Origin: CAZCAC01 sp964496575
GTDB lineage: Bacteria; Planctomycetota; UBA1135; GCA-002686595
Direction of reading: 5' to 3'
DNA length: 64,000 nucleotides
Assembly (NCBI GenBank): GCA_964496575.1
Contig: CAZCAC010000001.1
Span: 160,527-224,526 of the forward strand
This document shows positions 17,311 to 26,002 of the stretch, one piece after another. Positions within the stretch are counted from its first letter, which is position 1; every line of letters begins with the position of its first letter. The position numbers and the translations under genes are program-made. The notes beneath the pieces are model-generated. The model searched no databases, was not told the DNA's origin, and worked only from the letters and a program-made list of their open reading frames with translations.

Positions 17311-19692
17311 TCAACTCGGGGTCACCGCGGCGAGCCACTCCTCGCGGGTCATGAGTATATCGCGGCTCTTGCCGTCGACGTAGGGACCGATGAATCCGGC
17401 GTCCTGCAGCTCGTCGAGGATCGAGCAGGACTCGGCGAAATCGATGCCGAAGCGCCGCTGAACCATCGAGACGGCGACGCGCTCCTGCTCGAGGATCATC
17501 TCGGCGACCACCAGGGCGCGCGGCGAGGCCTCGATCGGCGGGCGCGGCGTGGGCTGGAGCACGACGGTCGGTTCCTCGGTCGCTTCCGACGGCGAGGCCG
17601 CGTCCACGGGCTCCTCGAAGAGGTCCATCTGCACCTCGCCGGTCGACGCGTCGGTCGCGGCGACGGGGGTGAGCTCCAGAATTTCTTCCTCGGGCGCGGC
17701 TTCCTCGGGCGCCGGCTCCTCGGAGACCGCCTCGCCGGCGGCAACCGGCTCGGCCTCGGCCTCCACTTCGAGGGGCGGGGGCTCCTCTTCCGCGGGAATC
17801 GGCTCCTCCTCGGCACGCACTTCGAGCGGTTCCGGCTCCTCCTCCGAGACCGATTCTTCCTCGGCGCTCACCTCGTGAGCCGTGGGAGCCTCTTCGGACT
17901 CGTCCTCCTCTTCGTCGGACTCCTCGTCGGAGTCGGGCTCCTCCTCGTACTCGTCGACCTCGACGTACTCGTACTCCCACTCCTCGTCCTCGCCGAGCTC
18001 GTCGTCGTCCTCCTCGCCTTCCTCCGCCGAGGCACTGGGGGCCTGCACCCCCGCCTCGTCCTCGACCTCCTCTTCCTCGTCGACCTCGACGTACTCGTAC
18101 TCGTCGTCGTCGTCCTGTTCCTCCTCGTCGTCTTCTTCTTCCTCGTCGTCGTCGAGCTCGCCCTCGGCCGCCTGGAGGATCTCGTCGTCTTCGTCCTCTT
18201 CGTCCTCTTCCTCTTCCTCTTCCTCGTCTTCCTCCAGCTCCGCTTCGGCCTCCAGCAGGGCCTCGTCGTCCTCTTCTTCCTCCTCCTCAGGTTCCACCTC
18301 GGAGGCCAGCGTGGGGTCGGGAGCGTCCACCTCCGTCGGCTCGAGCGCCGCTTCCTCTTCCGTCGCCTCCAGCTTCGTCTCGGTTGCGACGACGGTCGCC
18401 ACGTCGAGGTCGGTTCCCTCCTCCGCGACCGGGGTCGACTCGAGGACTTTGGTGGAATCCCCCGGAGCCTCGTGTTCGGCCTTCGCCACGGCCTCCGCTT
18501 CGGGAGCTTCCTCGTGCTCCCAGAGCGGACGCGGAGGCGTCACCTCCGGGCGAATGACCTTCAACCCGGACTTCTCCGCCACGGCGGTGTCGAGCTCGGG
18601 TGCCGCGCTCTTCGTCCCGCCCAGCAGAACCCGCGTCAGATCGGGGTTCGCCTCCTGGTCGGACTCGACTTCCTCGGCGGGCACTTCGGCCGTCGCCGTT
18701 TCCTCGTCTTCTCTCTCTTCCGCTCTCGCTGCCGTCTCTCCCGTCAGGCTCGATCGTTCCCCGGGCCGGGACAGTTCCCCGGGCCCGTCTGACTCGACGG
18801 GGCGCGTCTCCTGACGCTGCCCTTCTTCTTGCTCGCCGCCGACAACCAGATCTCCGTCAGGGGAGTCAGCGGGGCCCTCCGCACTGCCGGGAGTCCACCG
18901 CTGCACGGTCGGATCCGACAATGGGGGCGAGGTTTCGGTTTCGTCATCGGACGTGGTCAAGGGCGCGGCGCCGGGCGGGATCTCCCCCTTCAGGCGTACG
19001 TCCTCGGGGTAAGGCTTGGTCGTGCTGTTCTTGAGGGCCCAATCGGGGGTCTGGAGGGCACCGTCGGTGTTCGGGAGGGCGTCGTCCAGGACCGGGAGAG
19101 CGCTGCCCGGGGTCTCTTCTGCATCCCCGCCGGCAGGGAGAAGGGCGTCGGCCTCTTCTCTGCTTACTCCATCCGTAATAGGCTCGTCGATAAGAGCGGC
19201 AGCGGAAGGACGAGTTTTCCTTTTTTCTCGAAAAAGGAGATCCAAGTCGCGCAACCAGGTCAGCCAGATGGGAATGGCGAGCACCACCAGCCCGAAGATC
19301 GCCCCGGGCACCACGGTCAGGTAGCGGGCCACCAGGCCTCCGCTGTACGCGCCCACGGCCCCACCGGCGGTCTCGGAGAAGGCGCCGAGGAGGACCGCCA
19401 GGCCGATCGAGGTCCCCACCACTCCGGACAGGTTGGTCATGAAGCCGACGGACCGACCGCTCAGGAACGCCCGCGCGCCGAGGACGGCGCAAGCGATCGA
19501 CAGCAGCAGGGCGGGCACCGTGCCGAGGAACGAGATGACGTCCTGGGCGAGCAGAGCCGATTGGCCCGGGGCCTCGACCTCCTCGCGGAAGATCGAGAGA
19601 GTCACCACGGCGGCGATGAGGGCGCCCCCGATGCACACCACGAGGCCGAAGATCTCGACACCGGACACGCGCTTTCTCTGCTTCTCACTCAT
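17311..19692 (-). CDS. Motor-less FtsK paralogue: four TM helices, acidic linker, gamma winged helix
   Basis: 793 aa, starting within the last 8 bases of ftsK. Four transmembrane helices (about 11-34, 51-76, 84-105, 125-148) mimic the FtsK N-domain. A roughly 550-residue Glu/Asp-rich, presumably disordered linker (about 160-720) holds YEYVEVDE twice, echoing the YEY-rich linker of the neighbouring FtsK. The last 70 residues (ALVVAEMILEQ...VQRRFGID...GFIGPYVDGKSRDIL) match the FtsK gamma winged helix that reads oriented KOPS DNA. There is no Walker A or B motif and no RecA-like domain anywhere. I infer a membrane tether that binds chromosomal polarity sites without pumping DNA, perhaps an FtsK partner or antagonist. 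A TM protein with only a generic winged helix remains possible. Confidence 0.8.
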   Translation of the reverse strand: MSEKQRKRVSGVEIFGLVVCIGGALIAAVVTLSIFREEVEAPGQSALLAQDVISFLGTVPALLLSIACAVLGARAFLSGRSVGFMTNLSGVVGTSIGLAVLLGAFSETAGGAVGAYSGGLVARYLTVVPGAIFGLVVLAIPIWLTWLRDLDLLFREKRKTRPSAAALIDEPITDGVSREEADALLPAGGDAEETPGSALPVLDDALPNTDGALQTPDWALKNSTTKPYPEDVRLKGEIPPGAAPLTTSDDETETSPPLSDPTVQRWTPGSAEGPADSPDGDLVVGGEQEEGQRQETRPVESDGPGELSRPGERSSLTGETAARAEEREDEETATAEVPAEEVESDQEANPDLTRVLLGGTKSAAPELDTAVAEKSGLKVIRPEVTPPRPLWEHEEAPEAEAVAKAEHEAPGDSTKVLESTPVAEEGTDLDVATVVATETKLEATEEEAALEPTEVDAPDPTLASEVEPEEEEEEDDEALLEAEAELEEDEEEEEEEDEEDEDDEILQAAEGELDDDEEEEDDEEEQDDDDEYEYVEVDEEEEVEDEAGVQAPSASAEEGEEDDDELGEDEEWEYEYVEVDEYEEEPDSDEESDEEEDESEEAPTAHEVSAEEESVSEEEPEPLEVRAEEEPIPAEEEPPPLEVEAEAEPVAAGEAVSEEPAPEEAAPEEEILELTPVAATDASTGEVQMDLFEEPVDAASPSEATEEPTVVLQPTPRPPIEASPRALVVAEMILEQERVAVSMVQRRFGIDFAESCSILDELQDAGFIGPYVDGKSRDILMTREEWLAAVTPS

Positions 19693-22375
19693 CCTGCGTA
19701 CCTTGACTGACGGTTTCTTCTTGGTCGGCCTCCCAGTCCTCGAGGCTGACCAGGATCTCGCGTGACTTGCTTCCCCGGTGCGCGCCGAGGATGCCCTCTT
19801 CGGTCATCAGATCGATGAGACGCGAAGCCCGCGTATAGCCGACGGAGAGCGCGCGCTGCAACAGGCTCGCCGAGCCGCGCTTCGATTGGAGAACGACGCG
19901 AACCGCTTCGCCCCACAGGGGATCGTCGGGTCCGCTCTGACCGGAGGCGTTGCCCGCCGGCCCGGTGCCGGTCGCGGTCTGCACCAGCTCCTGGTTGAAC
20001 GTGGGCGCGGACTCCTGCGCGACGAAGTCGACGATGCGCTGCAGCTCGTCGTCCTCGAGGTAGGCGCCCTGCACCCGATTGAGCGAGGAGGTCCCCGGCG
20101 GGGTGTACAGCATGTCCCCTCGTCCGAGCAGCTTCTCCGCGCCCATCGCGTCGAGGATCACCCGGCTGTCGATCTTGCTGGCGACCTGGAACGCGATCCG
20201 CGTCGGCAGGTTGCCCTTGAGCACGCCGGTGATCACGTCGGTCGAAGGGCGCTGGGTGGCGACCACCACGTGGATGCCCACGGCCCGCGACTTCTGCGCG
20301 AGACGCGTGATCGTCCCCTCGGCTTCCTTCTTGGAGACCATCATCAGGTCCGCCATCTCGTCAATGACCAGCACGATGTGCGGCATGTGCCGCGGCGTGC
20401 GCTCCTCGTTCCAGTTCTCGCCGAGTCGCTCCTTGAGCTTCTCCTCGCCGAGGTTGTTGTACGTCTTGATGTTGCGGACCCCGGCGTCCTTCATCAGCTC
20501 GTAGCGCCCCTCCATCTTCTCCACCAGCCAGTTCAGTACGTTGGTGGCCTGGCGGGTGTCGCTGACGATCGGCAGCAGGAGGTGCGGGACCTCCTTGAAG
20601 ATCATCAGCTCGACCATCTTCGGGTCGACCAGGATCATCTGGACGTCGTGCGGCGAGCGGGTCAGGAGAAGACTGGAGAGGATGGTATTGATGCAGACCG
20701 ACTTGCCCGAGCCGGTCGTGCCGGCGATCAGGAGGTGGGGCATCTTCGACATGTCCTCCACCACCGGCCGCCCCTCGGCGTCCATGCCGAGGAACAGCGG
20801 AAGCGCCATGAACTTGTTGTCGTAGGCCTTCTTGTTGATCAGCTCGCGCAGCCGGACGATGCGCGTCTCCTTGTTGGGCACCTCGACCCCGACCGTCGAG
20901 CGGCCGGGGATCGGGGCGATGACGCGCACGCTGCGCGCCTGGAGCGCGGCGGCGATCTCCTGAGAGAGCTGCGTCACCTTGTTCATCCGCGTGCCCTGGG
21001 CGACTGTGAGCTCGAACAGCGTCACCGCCGGCCCGACCTGCGCCGAGATCACCTCGGCCTCGACCCGGAAGCTGTGCAGGGCGTGCTCCAGCTTGCCCGC
21101 CTGCCTCCGCAGGTAGTCGTCGTCGATGTCCTTGCCCGCCTCGGGGTCGATCAGGAGATCGAGCGGCGGGAAGGTCCAGGGGCCGGCGGGCGGCGAGGGC
21201 GTCTCGTACTGCAAGGAGCGAGGCGTGACCGTCTTGACCTCCCGGGTCTTCTCCTTGGCCTCCTTCGACCGGGTCGGGGTGACCACGTCTTCCTCTTCCT
21301 CCTCTTCTTCGTACTCGTACTCGGGCTCCTCCTCCTCGTCCTCGTCGTACTCCTCGTACTCGTACTCCCCCTCCCCGTCGGGGTCCTCCTCCCACTCCTC
21401 CTCTTCGTTCTCGTACTCCTGCTCGATCTCCTCGGACTCGAGGTCGGGATCCTCGTCGTACTCGTACTCCTCGCCGGCGTCCTCGCTCTCGAGCTCGGCC
21501 CGGGCCGCCTTCTTCGCGGCGGCCTTCTTCTTCGTCGTCGCGGGTGTCTTCGCGACCGCCTTCGCCTCGTCGACGAGGTCGGCGCCGCGCAGGAAGTCCC
21601 ACAGCCCGCGGAGGACTCCGCCGAACCAGCGCACCCCGGTGGTGACCAGCGACTCGTCGCGCTCCTGGCGCTTCTCCTCGAGCCACGTGCCCGCCGCGGC
21701 GATCGCGGGGTAGAAGGCCATCTCGGTGGCCAGCATGAAGGAGACCACCGACAGCAGGATCAGGAGGATCCATAGACCCGCCGCGCCGAACTTCGGCTCG
21801 AGGACCTCCTCGACCAGCGTCATCGCCAGCCAGCCCCCCGGACCGAAGGGAACGTGCGAGGAGGGCGCGCCGGCGGCCTCGCGCGCCTCCGGGGAGTCGG
21901 CGACCCCCTCCACGGGGAGTTCGGGCCCGAAGCCCAGCTGCAGCATGAAGCTGACCGAGAGGATGAAGCAGAGCCCTCCGAAGAGGCGCATCGCCGGCCA
22001 GGCGACCTCCTTGCGGGCCAGGATCACGAAACCCCAGGCCACGCCCAGGATCCCGGCGAGATACCCCGCCCAGCCGGCGATCCGGAAGGCGCCGTTGGCG
22101 AGGTAGTAGCCGACCTGTCCGCCCCAGTTGTACCCGGAGGCGCCCTCGTCGCCGTAAGGGGCGTAGTGGCTGACCATCGCGACCAGGAGCCACAGCGAGA
22201 GCCCGATCAGGGCCAGCCCCTTGATCTCCTGCAGGCGATCGGAGGTGCACTCGTCCACCGGCCGGCCGAAGAGGAACCCCCCGGCCACCGCCCGGAGACG
22301 CCCCATCAGGCCGCTCGGCTTGCCCTTGCGCCCCTTCTTGCCTGCCCTTTTCTTCCGCCCGCCCGATCGGGCCAT
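19685..22375 (-). CDS. ftsK: DNA translocase FtsK/SpoIIIE
   Basis: 896 aa. It pumps double-stranded DNA at the division septum and activates chromosome dimer resolution. A Lys-rich N-terminus precedes four TM helices (about 54-70, 101-120, 130-150, 198-222). An acidic, Tyr/Glu-rich linker (295-365), the alpha domain, and the RecA-like motor follow, with Walker A GTTGSGKS (552-559) and Walker B VLVIDEMADLM (668-678). VATQRPSTDVITG and a C-terminal gamma domain (about 817-882: QRALSVGYTRASRLIDLM, GSKSREIL) complete it. ATG 22375, with GGAGGGGAAAG upstream, is preferred over an in-frame start 32 codons earlier. It is coupled by an 8-base overlap to the motor-less paralogue downstream. Confidence 0.96.
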   Translation of the reverse strand: MARSGGRKKRAGKKGRKGKPSGLMGRLRAVAGGFLFGRPVDECTSDRLQEIKGLALIGLSLWLLVAMVSHYAPYGDEGASGYNWGGQVGYYLANGAFRIAGWAGYLAGILGVAWGFVILARKEVAWPAMRLFGGLCFILSVSFMLQLGFGPELPVEGVADSPEAREAAGAPSSHVPFGPGGWLAMTLVEEVLEPKFGAAGLWILLILLSVVSFMLATEMAFYPAIAAAGTWLEEKRQERDESLVTTGVRWFGGVLRGLWDFLRGADLVDEAKAVAKTPATTKKKAAAKKAARAELESEDAGEEYEYDEDPDLESEEIEQEYENEEEEWEEDPDGEGEYEYEEYDEDEEEEPEYEYEEEEEEEDVVTPTRSKEAKEKTREVKTVTPRSLQYETPSPPAGPWTFPPLDLLIDPEAGKDIDDDYLRRQAGKLEHALHSFRVEAEVISAQVGPAVTLFELTVAQGTRMNKVTQLSQEIAAALQARSVRVIAPIPGRSTVGVEVPNKETRIVRLRELINKKAYDNKFMALPLFLGMDAEGRPVVEDMSKMPHLLIAGTTGSGKSVCINTILSSLLLTRSPHDVQMILVDPKMVELMIFKEVPHLLLPIVSDTRQATNVLNWLVEKMEGRYELMKDAGVRNIKTYNNLGEEKLKERLGENWNEERTPRHMPHIVLVIDEMADLMMVSKKEAEGTITRLAQKSRAVGIHVVVATQRPSTDVITGVLKGNLPTRIAFQVASKIDSRVILDAMGAEKLLGRGDMLYTPPGTSSLNRVQGAYLEDDELQRIVDFVAQESAPTFNQELVQTATGTGPAGNASGQSGPDDPLWGEAVRVVLQSKRGSASLLQRALSVGYTRASRLIDLMTEEGILGAHRGSKSREILVSLEDWEADQEETVSQGTQDE

Positions 22376-22427
22376 GCGCTCACTTTCCCCTCCGCGTCCA
22401 GCGCGCGGGTCGGATCCCCTCGGTGAC

Positions 22428-23072
22428 TCAGTCAGGCCGAGCGAGGTCGACGAGGACCTCGGCGATCCCATCCTTGGCGTAGCCCGAGAGCTCGACGACG
22501 CTGCCGTCCGCCCCGAGGATGGTCACACTCGCGCGGGAAGCTCCGAGAGCCGACGGATCGTTCAGCACCACGTAGTCCATTCCCTTGCGTCTCATCTTGG
22601 CCTTCGCGCGACGGATCCCGTCAGCGGTCTCCAGGGCGAAACCGACCACGAGTCGGTCTCCCTTGTTCCGCGCGACGGTGGCCAGAATATCGGGGTTGCG
22701 GACCAACTCCAAGGAAGCGACCTCGCTGCCGTCGTCCTTTTTTCTCCATTTCCCGGCGAGTCTCCGGCGCGGTCGCCAGTCCGCCACGGCGGCACACATG
22801 AAGAGGGCGTCCGCGTCTCGAAAAGCGACGCGGACCTCCGCGAGCATCTCGCGGGCGCTCATCACGTCGACTCGCGCCACTCCATCCGGAGTGGGGAGAT
22901 CGACCGGCCCCGCGACCAGCGTGACGCGGTCACCGGCGGCGACGGCAGCGCGCGCGATGGCGAAGCCCATTCGACCGCTCGAATCGTTGGAGAGGTATCG
23001 CACCGGATCGACGTACTCGCGCGTCGGACCGGCGGTGACCACCACGCGCCGCCGCTCTCGCTTCCCCTTCAT
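22428..23072 (-). CDS. coaB: Phosphopantothenate-cysteine ligase (separate CoaB)
   Basis: 214 aa. It joins cysteine to 4'-phosphopantothenate in coenzyme A synthesis. In most bacteria this is the C-terminal half of the fused CoaBC (Dfp); here it is a separate gene whose ATG overlaps the coaC stop (ATGA). Nucleotide-binding motifs are VVVTAGPTREYVDPVRYLSN, NDSSGRMGFAIA and MCAAVADWRP followed by a Lys-rich segment (KWRKK), then VLNDPSALG. Both halves look complete, so a natural fission or a one-base assembly error at the junction are both possible; the coupling overlap favours fission. Confidence 0.9.
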   Translation of the reverse strand: MKGKRERRRVVVTAGPTREYVDPVRYLSNDSSGRMGFAIARAAVAAGDRVTLVAGPVDLPTPDGVARVDVMSAREMLAEVRVAFRDADALFMCAAVADWRPRRRLAGKWRKKDDGSEVASLELVRNPDILATVARNKGDRLVVGFALETADGIRRAKAKMRRKGMDYVVLNDPSALGASRASVTILGADGSVVELSGYAKDGIAEVLVDLARPD

Positions 23073-23611
23073 CGCCCGGTCAGCTCGGCGATCCGCTCGA
23101 CGATTCGATCCACGTCCGCGAGGCGTCCGGGGCCCTCCTCGCCGCAGGCGGCGTGGCCGCTCTCGGGGTCGAGCAGCGACCAGCCGTCCTCGACGCAGCG
23201 GGCCAGATTCCGCTGGACCGGTGGGCTCCGGTACATCGTCGGGTTCATCGCCGGGCAGAGCAGGCGCGGGACGATCGGGTCGGCCGCCAGCACCAGGGTG
23301 GTGAGCAGGCACCCCGCCAGACCCCCGGCGAGCTGTCCGATCAGGTCCGCGCTGGCGGGGGCCAGGACCACGATCTCGGCCCAGCGGCCGAGCTCGATGT
23401 GGTCCATCGCGCCGCTCCGGTCCGCGGAGAATTCGTCGACGTGGGCGGGCTGGCCGCTGAGCGCCTCGAAGAGCTGCGGGGAGACCAGCTTCGCCGCGTT
23501 CGGGGTCAGGACGCAGCGGACCAGGTCCCCTCCCTTGGTGAGGCGGCTGGTGAGGTCACAGGCCTTGTAGAGCGCCGCCGAGGCGCTGACGCCGAGCAGT
23601 ACCTGGGTCAC
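23069..23611 (-). CDS. coaC: Phosphopantothenoylcysteine decarboxylase (separate CoaC)
   Basis: 180 aa flavoprotein of the HFCD fold that decarboxylates 4'-phosphopantothenoylcysteine. It shows GVSASAALYKACDL, the catalytic histidine H71 in MDHIEL, PASADLIGQLAGGLAG, the substrate clamp N123 in CPAMNPTMY and the active-site cysteine C156 in ACGEEGPGR. Length matches stand-alone HFCD enzymes. It is translationally coupled to coaB, which performs the preceding reaction, and lies 3 bases downstream of gmk. Confidence 0.92.
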   Translation of the reverse strand: MTQVLLGVSASAALYKACDLTSRLTKGGDLVRCVLTPNAAKLVSPQLFEALSGQPAHVDEFSADRSGAMDHIELGRWAEIVVLAPASADLIGQLAGGLAGCLLTTLVLAADPIVPRLLCPAMNPTMYRSPPVQRNLARCVEDGWSLLDPESGHAACGEEGPGRLADVDRIVERIAELTGR

Positions 23612-23614
23612 GTT

Positions 23615-24184
23615 TCAGCCCTCCGCCGGCCCGTCGAGGCCGATCAGCTGCCGGAGCTCCGCGACGCAACGGTCGAGGTCGTCGTTGACGACGACGTGAT
23701 CGTACTTCACCCGCTCGCGCCACTCGTCCTCCGCCTTGCCCAGCCGCCGCTCGACCACTTCCGGGGACTCGGTGCCGCGCCCCACCAGGCGCTGGCGGAG
23801 CGCCTCGAAGTCGGGCGGGGCGAGGAAGACGTACACCCCCTCGATCTTCTGGTCCTGGATCTGCAGGGCGCCCTGGACATCGATCTCCAGCAGGTAGATG
23901 CGCCCTTCGGCGAGCGCGGTCTCCATCGGCTCCCGCAGCGTGCCGTACAGGTTGCCGTGGACGTGCGCGTACTCGATGAACGCTCCGGCCGCGATCCGCT
24001 CGCGGAACTCCTCCGGGGTGAGGAAGTTGTAGTGGACGCCGTCGACCTCGCCCTCGCGCTTCTCCCGCGTGGTGGCGGAGACGGAGAACTGGACCAGAGG
24101 GTCCTCGAGCAGGCGAGCGCAGACGGTGCTCTTGCCGACCCCCGAGGGGCCGGAGATCACCAGCATCTTTCCGCGTTCGGTCAT
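23615..24184 (-). CDS. gmk: Guanylate kinase
   Basis: 189 aa. It phosphorylates GMP to GDP with ATP. The P-loop GPSGVGKST lies at residues 12-20. SVSATTREKREGEVDGVHYNF is the GMP-binding region (quoted only as landmarks SATTR and DGVHYNF), with FIEYAHVHGNLYGT and LLEIDVQGALQ following. The gene order yicC-gmk is the widely conserved one. The reading frame and length (about 190 aa) are standard. Confidence 0.96.
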   Translation of the reverse strand: MTERGKMLVISGPSGVGKSTVCARLLEDPLVQFSVSATTREKREGEVDGVHYNFLTPEEFRERIAAGAFIEYAHVHGNLYGTLREPMETALAEGRIYLLEIDVQGALQIQDQKIEGVYVFLAPPDFEALRQRLVGRGTESPEVVERRLGKAEDEWRERVKYDHVVVNDDLDRCVAELRQLIGLDGPAEG

Positions 24185-24208
24185 TCCAGCGATCTCCCGT
24201 TGCAGAGG

Positions 24209-25087
24209 TTACTCGATGTTCTGGACCTGCTCCCGGATCCGCTCGATGTGGGTCTTGAGCTCCACCACCGCGTGAGCGACTTTCGCGTCGTTGCACTTCG
24301 AGCCGACGGTATTCGCCTCGCGGTAGAGCTCCTGGACCAGGAAGTCGAGCTTGCGACCGACCTCGCCGCCCTTCTGCAGCACCGAGTCGAGCTGCTCGAG
24401 GTGGCTCTCCAGCCGCGAGATCTCCTCGCTGACGTCGGTACGCTCGGCGAGCACGGCGAGCTCTCGCACCAGGTCGCCGGGTTCGATGCGGGCCTCCTCG
24501 CCGAGCAGGTCCTGCGCACGCCTGCGCATGTTCTCGAGGTGATTCTCGACCACGGACGGCATCTGCTTGGCGATCTGCGCGCGCAGCCGGGTGCTGAGGC
24601 GGGCGTGCTTCTCCAGATCCTTCTGCAGGTTCTCGCCCTCGAGCTCGCGCATCGACAGGAGGTTCTCCAGCGCCGCCTTCACCGCGGCGAGGATCGCCTT
24701 GCTCTGCTTGCGGCGGCCCCGCTCGTCGAAGCGGGTTCCCACCACTCCGGGCAGGGCCGTGAGGTCGGAGAGGGTGAGGTCGTTCTCCACGCCGAGGTTC
24801 TTGCCCGCTCTCTTCAGGAGCTTCAGGTATCGAGCCGCGACATCCTCGTCGACGGTGATCGCGGTCGGCTCCGCGCGGCGGGTGACCTGCAAGGTCACCG
24901 TGACCGACCCGCGCGAGAGGTTCTTCTTCACCAGGACATCGACCTGGGGCTCGAGGTCGGCGAACTCCGGAGGCAGGCGGTAGCGCACCTGCAGGAAGCG
25001 GTGGTTGACCGAGCGAATCTCGGCCCGCACCGCCAGGCCGTCCGCCTCGGCCTCGCCGAGGCCGAAACCGGTCATCGAGCGGATCAA
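24209..25087 (-). CDS. yicC: YicC family endoribonuclease-like protein
   Basis: 292 aa. The N-terminus IRSMTGFG is the family hallmark, reached from TTG 25087, which overlaps the pyrE stop (TTGA) and has GGCGGAGC upstream. The conserved middle includes EIRSVNHRFLQVRYRLP and LKRAG...; the C-terminal DUF1732 segment contains RLESHLEQLDSVLQKGGEVGRKLDFLVQELYREANT in pieces and ends near EQVQNIE. YicC proteins are RNases implicated in small-RNA turnover in enterobacteria; the role here is inferred from family only. Its position immediately before gmk is conserved across many phyla. Confidence 0.92.
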   Translation of the reverse strand: MIRSMTGFGLGEAEADGLAVRAEIRSVNHRFLQVRYRLPPEFADLEPQVDVLVKKNLSRGSVTVTLQVTRRAEPTAITVDEDVAARYLKLLKRAGKNLGVENDLTLSDLTALPGVVGTRFDERGRRKQSKAILAAVKAALENLLSMRELEGENLQKDLEKHARLSTRLRAQIAKQMPSVVENHLENMRRRAQDLLGEEARIEPGDLVRELAVLAERTDVSEEISRLESHLEQLDSVLQKGGEVGRKLDFLVQELYREANTVGSKCNDAKVAHAVVELKTHIERIREQVQNIE

Positions 25088-25680
25088 GCTCCGCCCCCGC
25101 CGGTGGGGACCGTGCGGCTGCCGGGCTTCACCGCGCTGCTCCCCTGCGCGCACAGGGGACACGAGGCGGGCTCGTAGACGGCGACCTCCGCGCGAACCAG
25201 CTCGACGAGCGGGAGACCGCGATCCTCGAACGGATTGCCGCCCGAGCGGTTGAGCAGGCAGCCGGCGACGACGATCTTCGCGCCCCGCTCCTCCAGCACC
25301 GCCATCACCTCCCGGGCGGAGCCGCCGGTGGTCAGGACGTCCTCGACCAGGAGCACCCGCTCGCCGGGGGCGATCTCGAAGCCGCGGCGCAGGCACATCT
25401 CGCCATCCTGGCGCTCGGTGAACAGCGCGCGCTTCCCCAGCGCGCGGCCGATCTCCTGGGCCCAGACCACGGCGCCCATGGCCGGACCGACGACGACGTC
25501 GACCTCGACCTCCACCTGCGCTGCGAAGGCGCGCGCCAGCGCTTCCGCTCGCTCGGGGTGACTGAGCACCAGCGCGCACTGGAAGTACCGATCGGAGTGC
25601 AGCCCCGAGGAGAGCAGGAAGTGTCCCTCCAGCATCGCCCCCGTGGCGCGAAAGTGTTCGAAGACTTCTTCGGGATCCAC
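25084..25680 (-). CDS. pyrE: Orotate phosphoribosyltransferase
   Basis: 198 aa. It transfers phosphoribosyl from PRPP to orotate in pyrimidine synthesis. The PRPP motif VLLVEDVLTTGGSA lies at about 109-122, preceded by GHFLLSSGLHSDRYFQ and VVVGPAMGAVVWAQEIG. The C-terminus has CPLC followed by a Gly-rich tail, a layout seen in the Thermus/deep-branching subgroup of PyrE. It is coupled to yicC and 13 bases downstream of secG. Confidence 0.94.
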   Translation of the reverse strand: MDPEEVFEHFRATGAMLEGHFLLSSGLHSDRYFQCALVLSHPERAEALARAFAAQVEVEVDVVVGPAMGAVVWAQEIGRALGKRALFTERQDGEMCLRRGFEIAPGERVLLVEDVLTTGGSAREVMAVLEERGAKIVVAGCLLNRSGGNPFEDRGLPLVELVRAEVAVYEPASCPLCAQGSSAVKPGSRTVPTGGGGA

Positions 25681-25693
25681 GGGTACCAGCCTG

Positions 25694-25984
25694 TTATTTG
25701 GGGATTTCGGGCGCCTCGTTCGCCGGTGCGTCGTCGACGACCGAGGACCCGCTCTTGACGCGGTTGAGCACGTGGATCAACAGGGCGCTGACCAGGAAGA
25801 CGCCGGCGACGACGCCGGTGAAGGTCTGGATGCCCTTGGTCGCCACGCCGAAGGCCTGCTGGCCCGCGGTGCCGAGCGCGCCGCCGAAGCCTCCGCCCTT
25901 GCCTTCCTGCAGGAGGATGACGACGACCAGGATGATCGCCGAGAGGACGAAGATGATGTAGAGGAGGGTGATTATCAGATCCAT
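25694..25984 (-). CDS. secG: Preprotein translocase subunit SecG
   Basis: 96 aa. Two transmembrane helices (about 3-25 and 52-74) flank the family loop LLQEGKGGGFGGALGT. SecG stimulates protein export through the SecYE channel. The acidic, Pro-rich C-terminus (DDAPANEAPEIPK) is cytoplasmic. The tpiA-secG order is common in bacteria and supports the call despite the short length. Confidence 0.94.
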   Translation of the reverse strand: MDLIITLLYIIFVLSAIILVVVILLQEGKGGGFGGALGTAGQQAFGVATKGIQTFTGVVAGVFLVSALLIHVLNRVKSGSSVVDDAPANEAPEIPK

Positions 25985-26002
25985 GGAGACCTCGGCGAGC
26001 GG

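Noticed and set aside
17549..18814. Plus-strand frames rich in Ser or Val/Leu opposite the acidic protein
   Set aside because: Glu/Asp codons read in reverse give Ser/Leu/Val runs; no start signals; the minus-strand gene has domain evidence.
22428..23312. Extended CoaB frame starting at 23312
   Set aside because: The added 80 residues are the out-of-frame shadow of coaC; ATG 23072 starts the family domain and overlaps the coaC stop.
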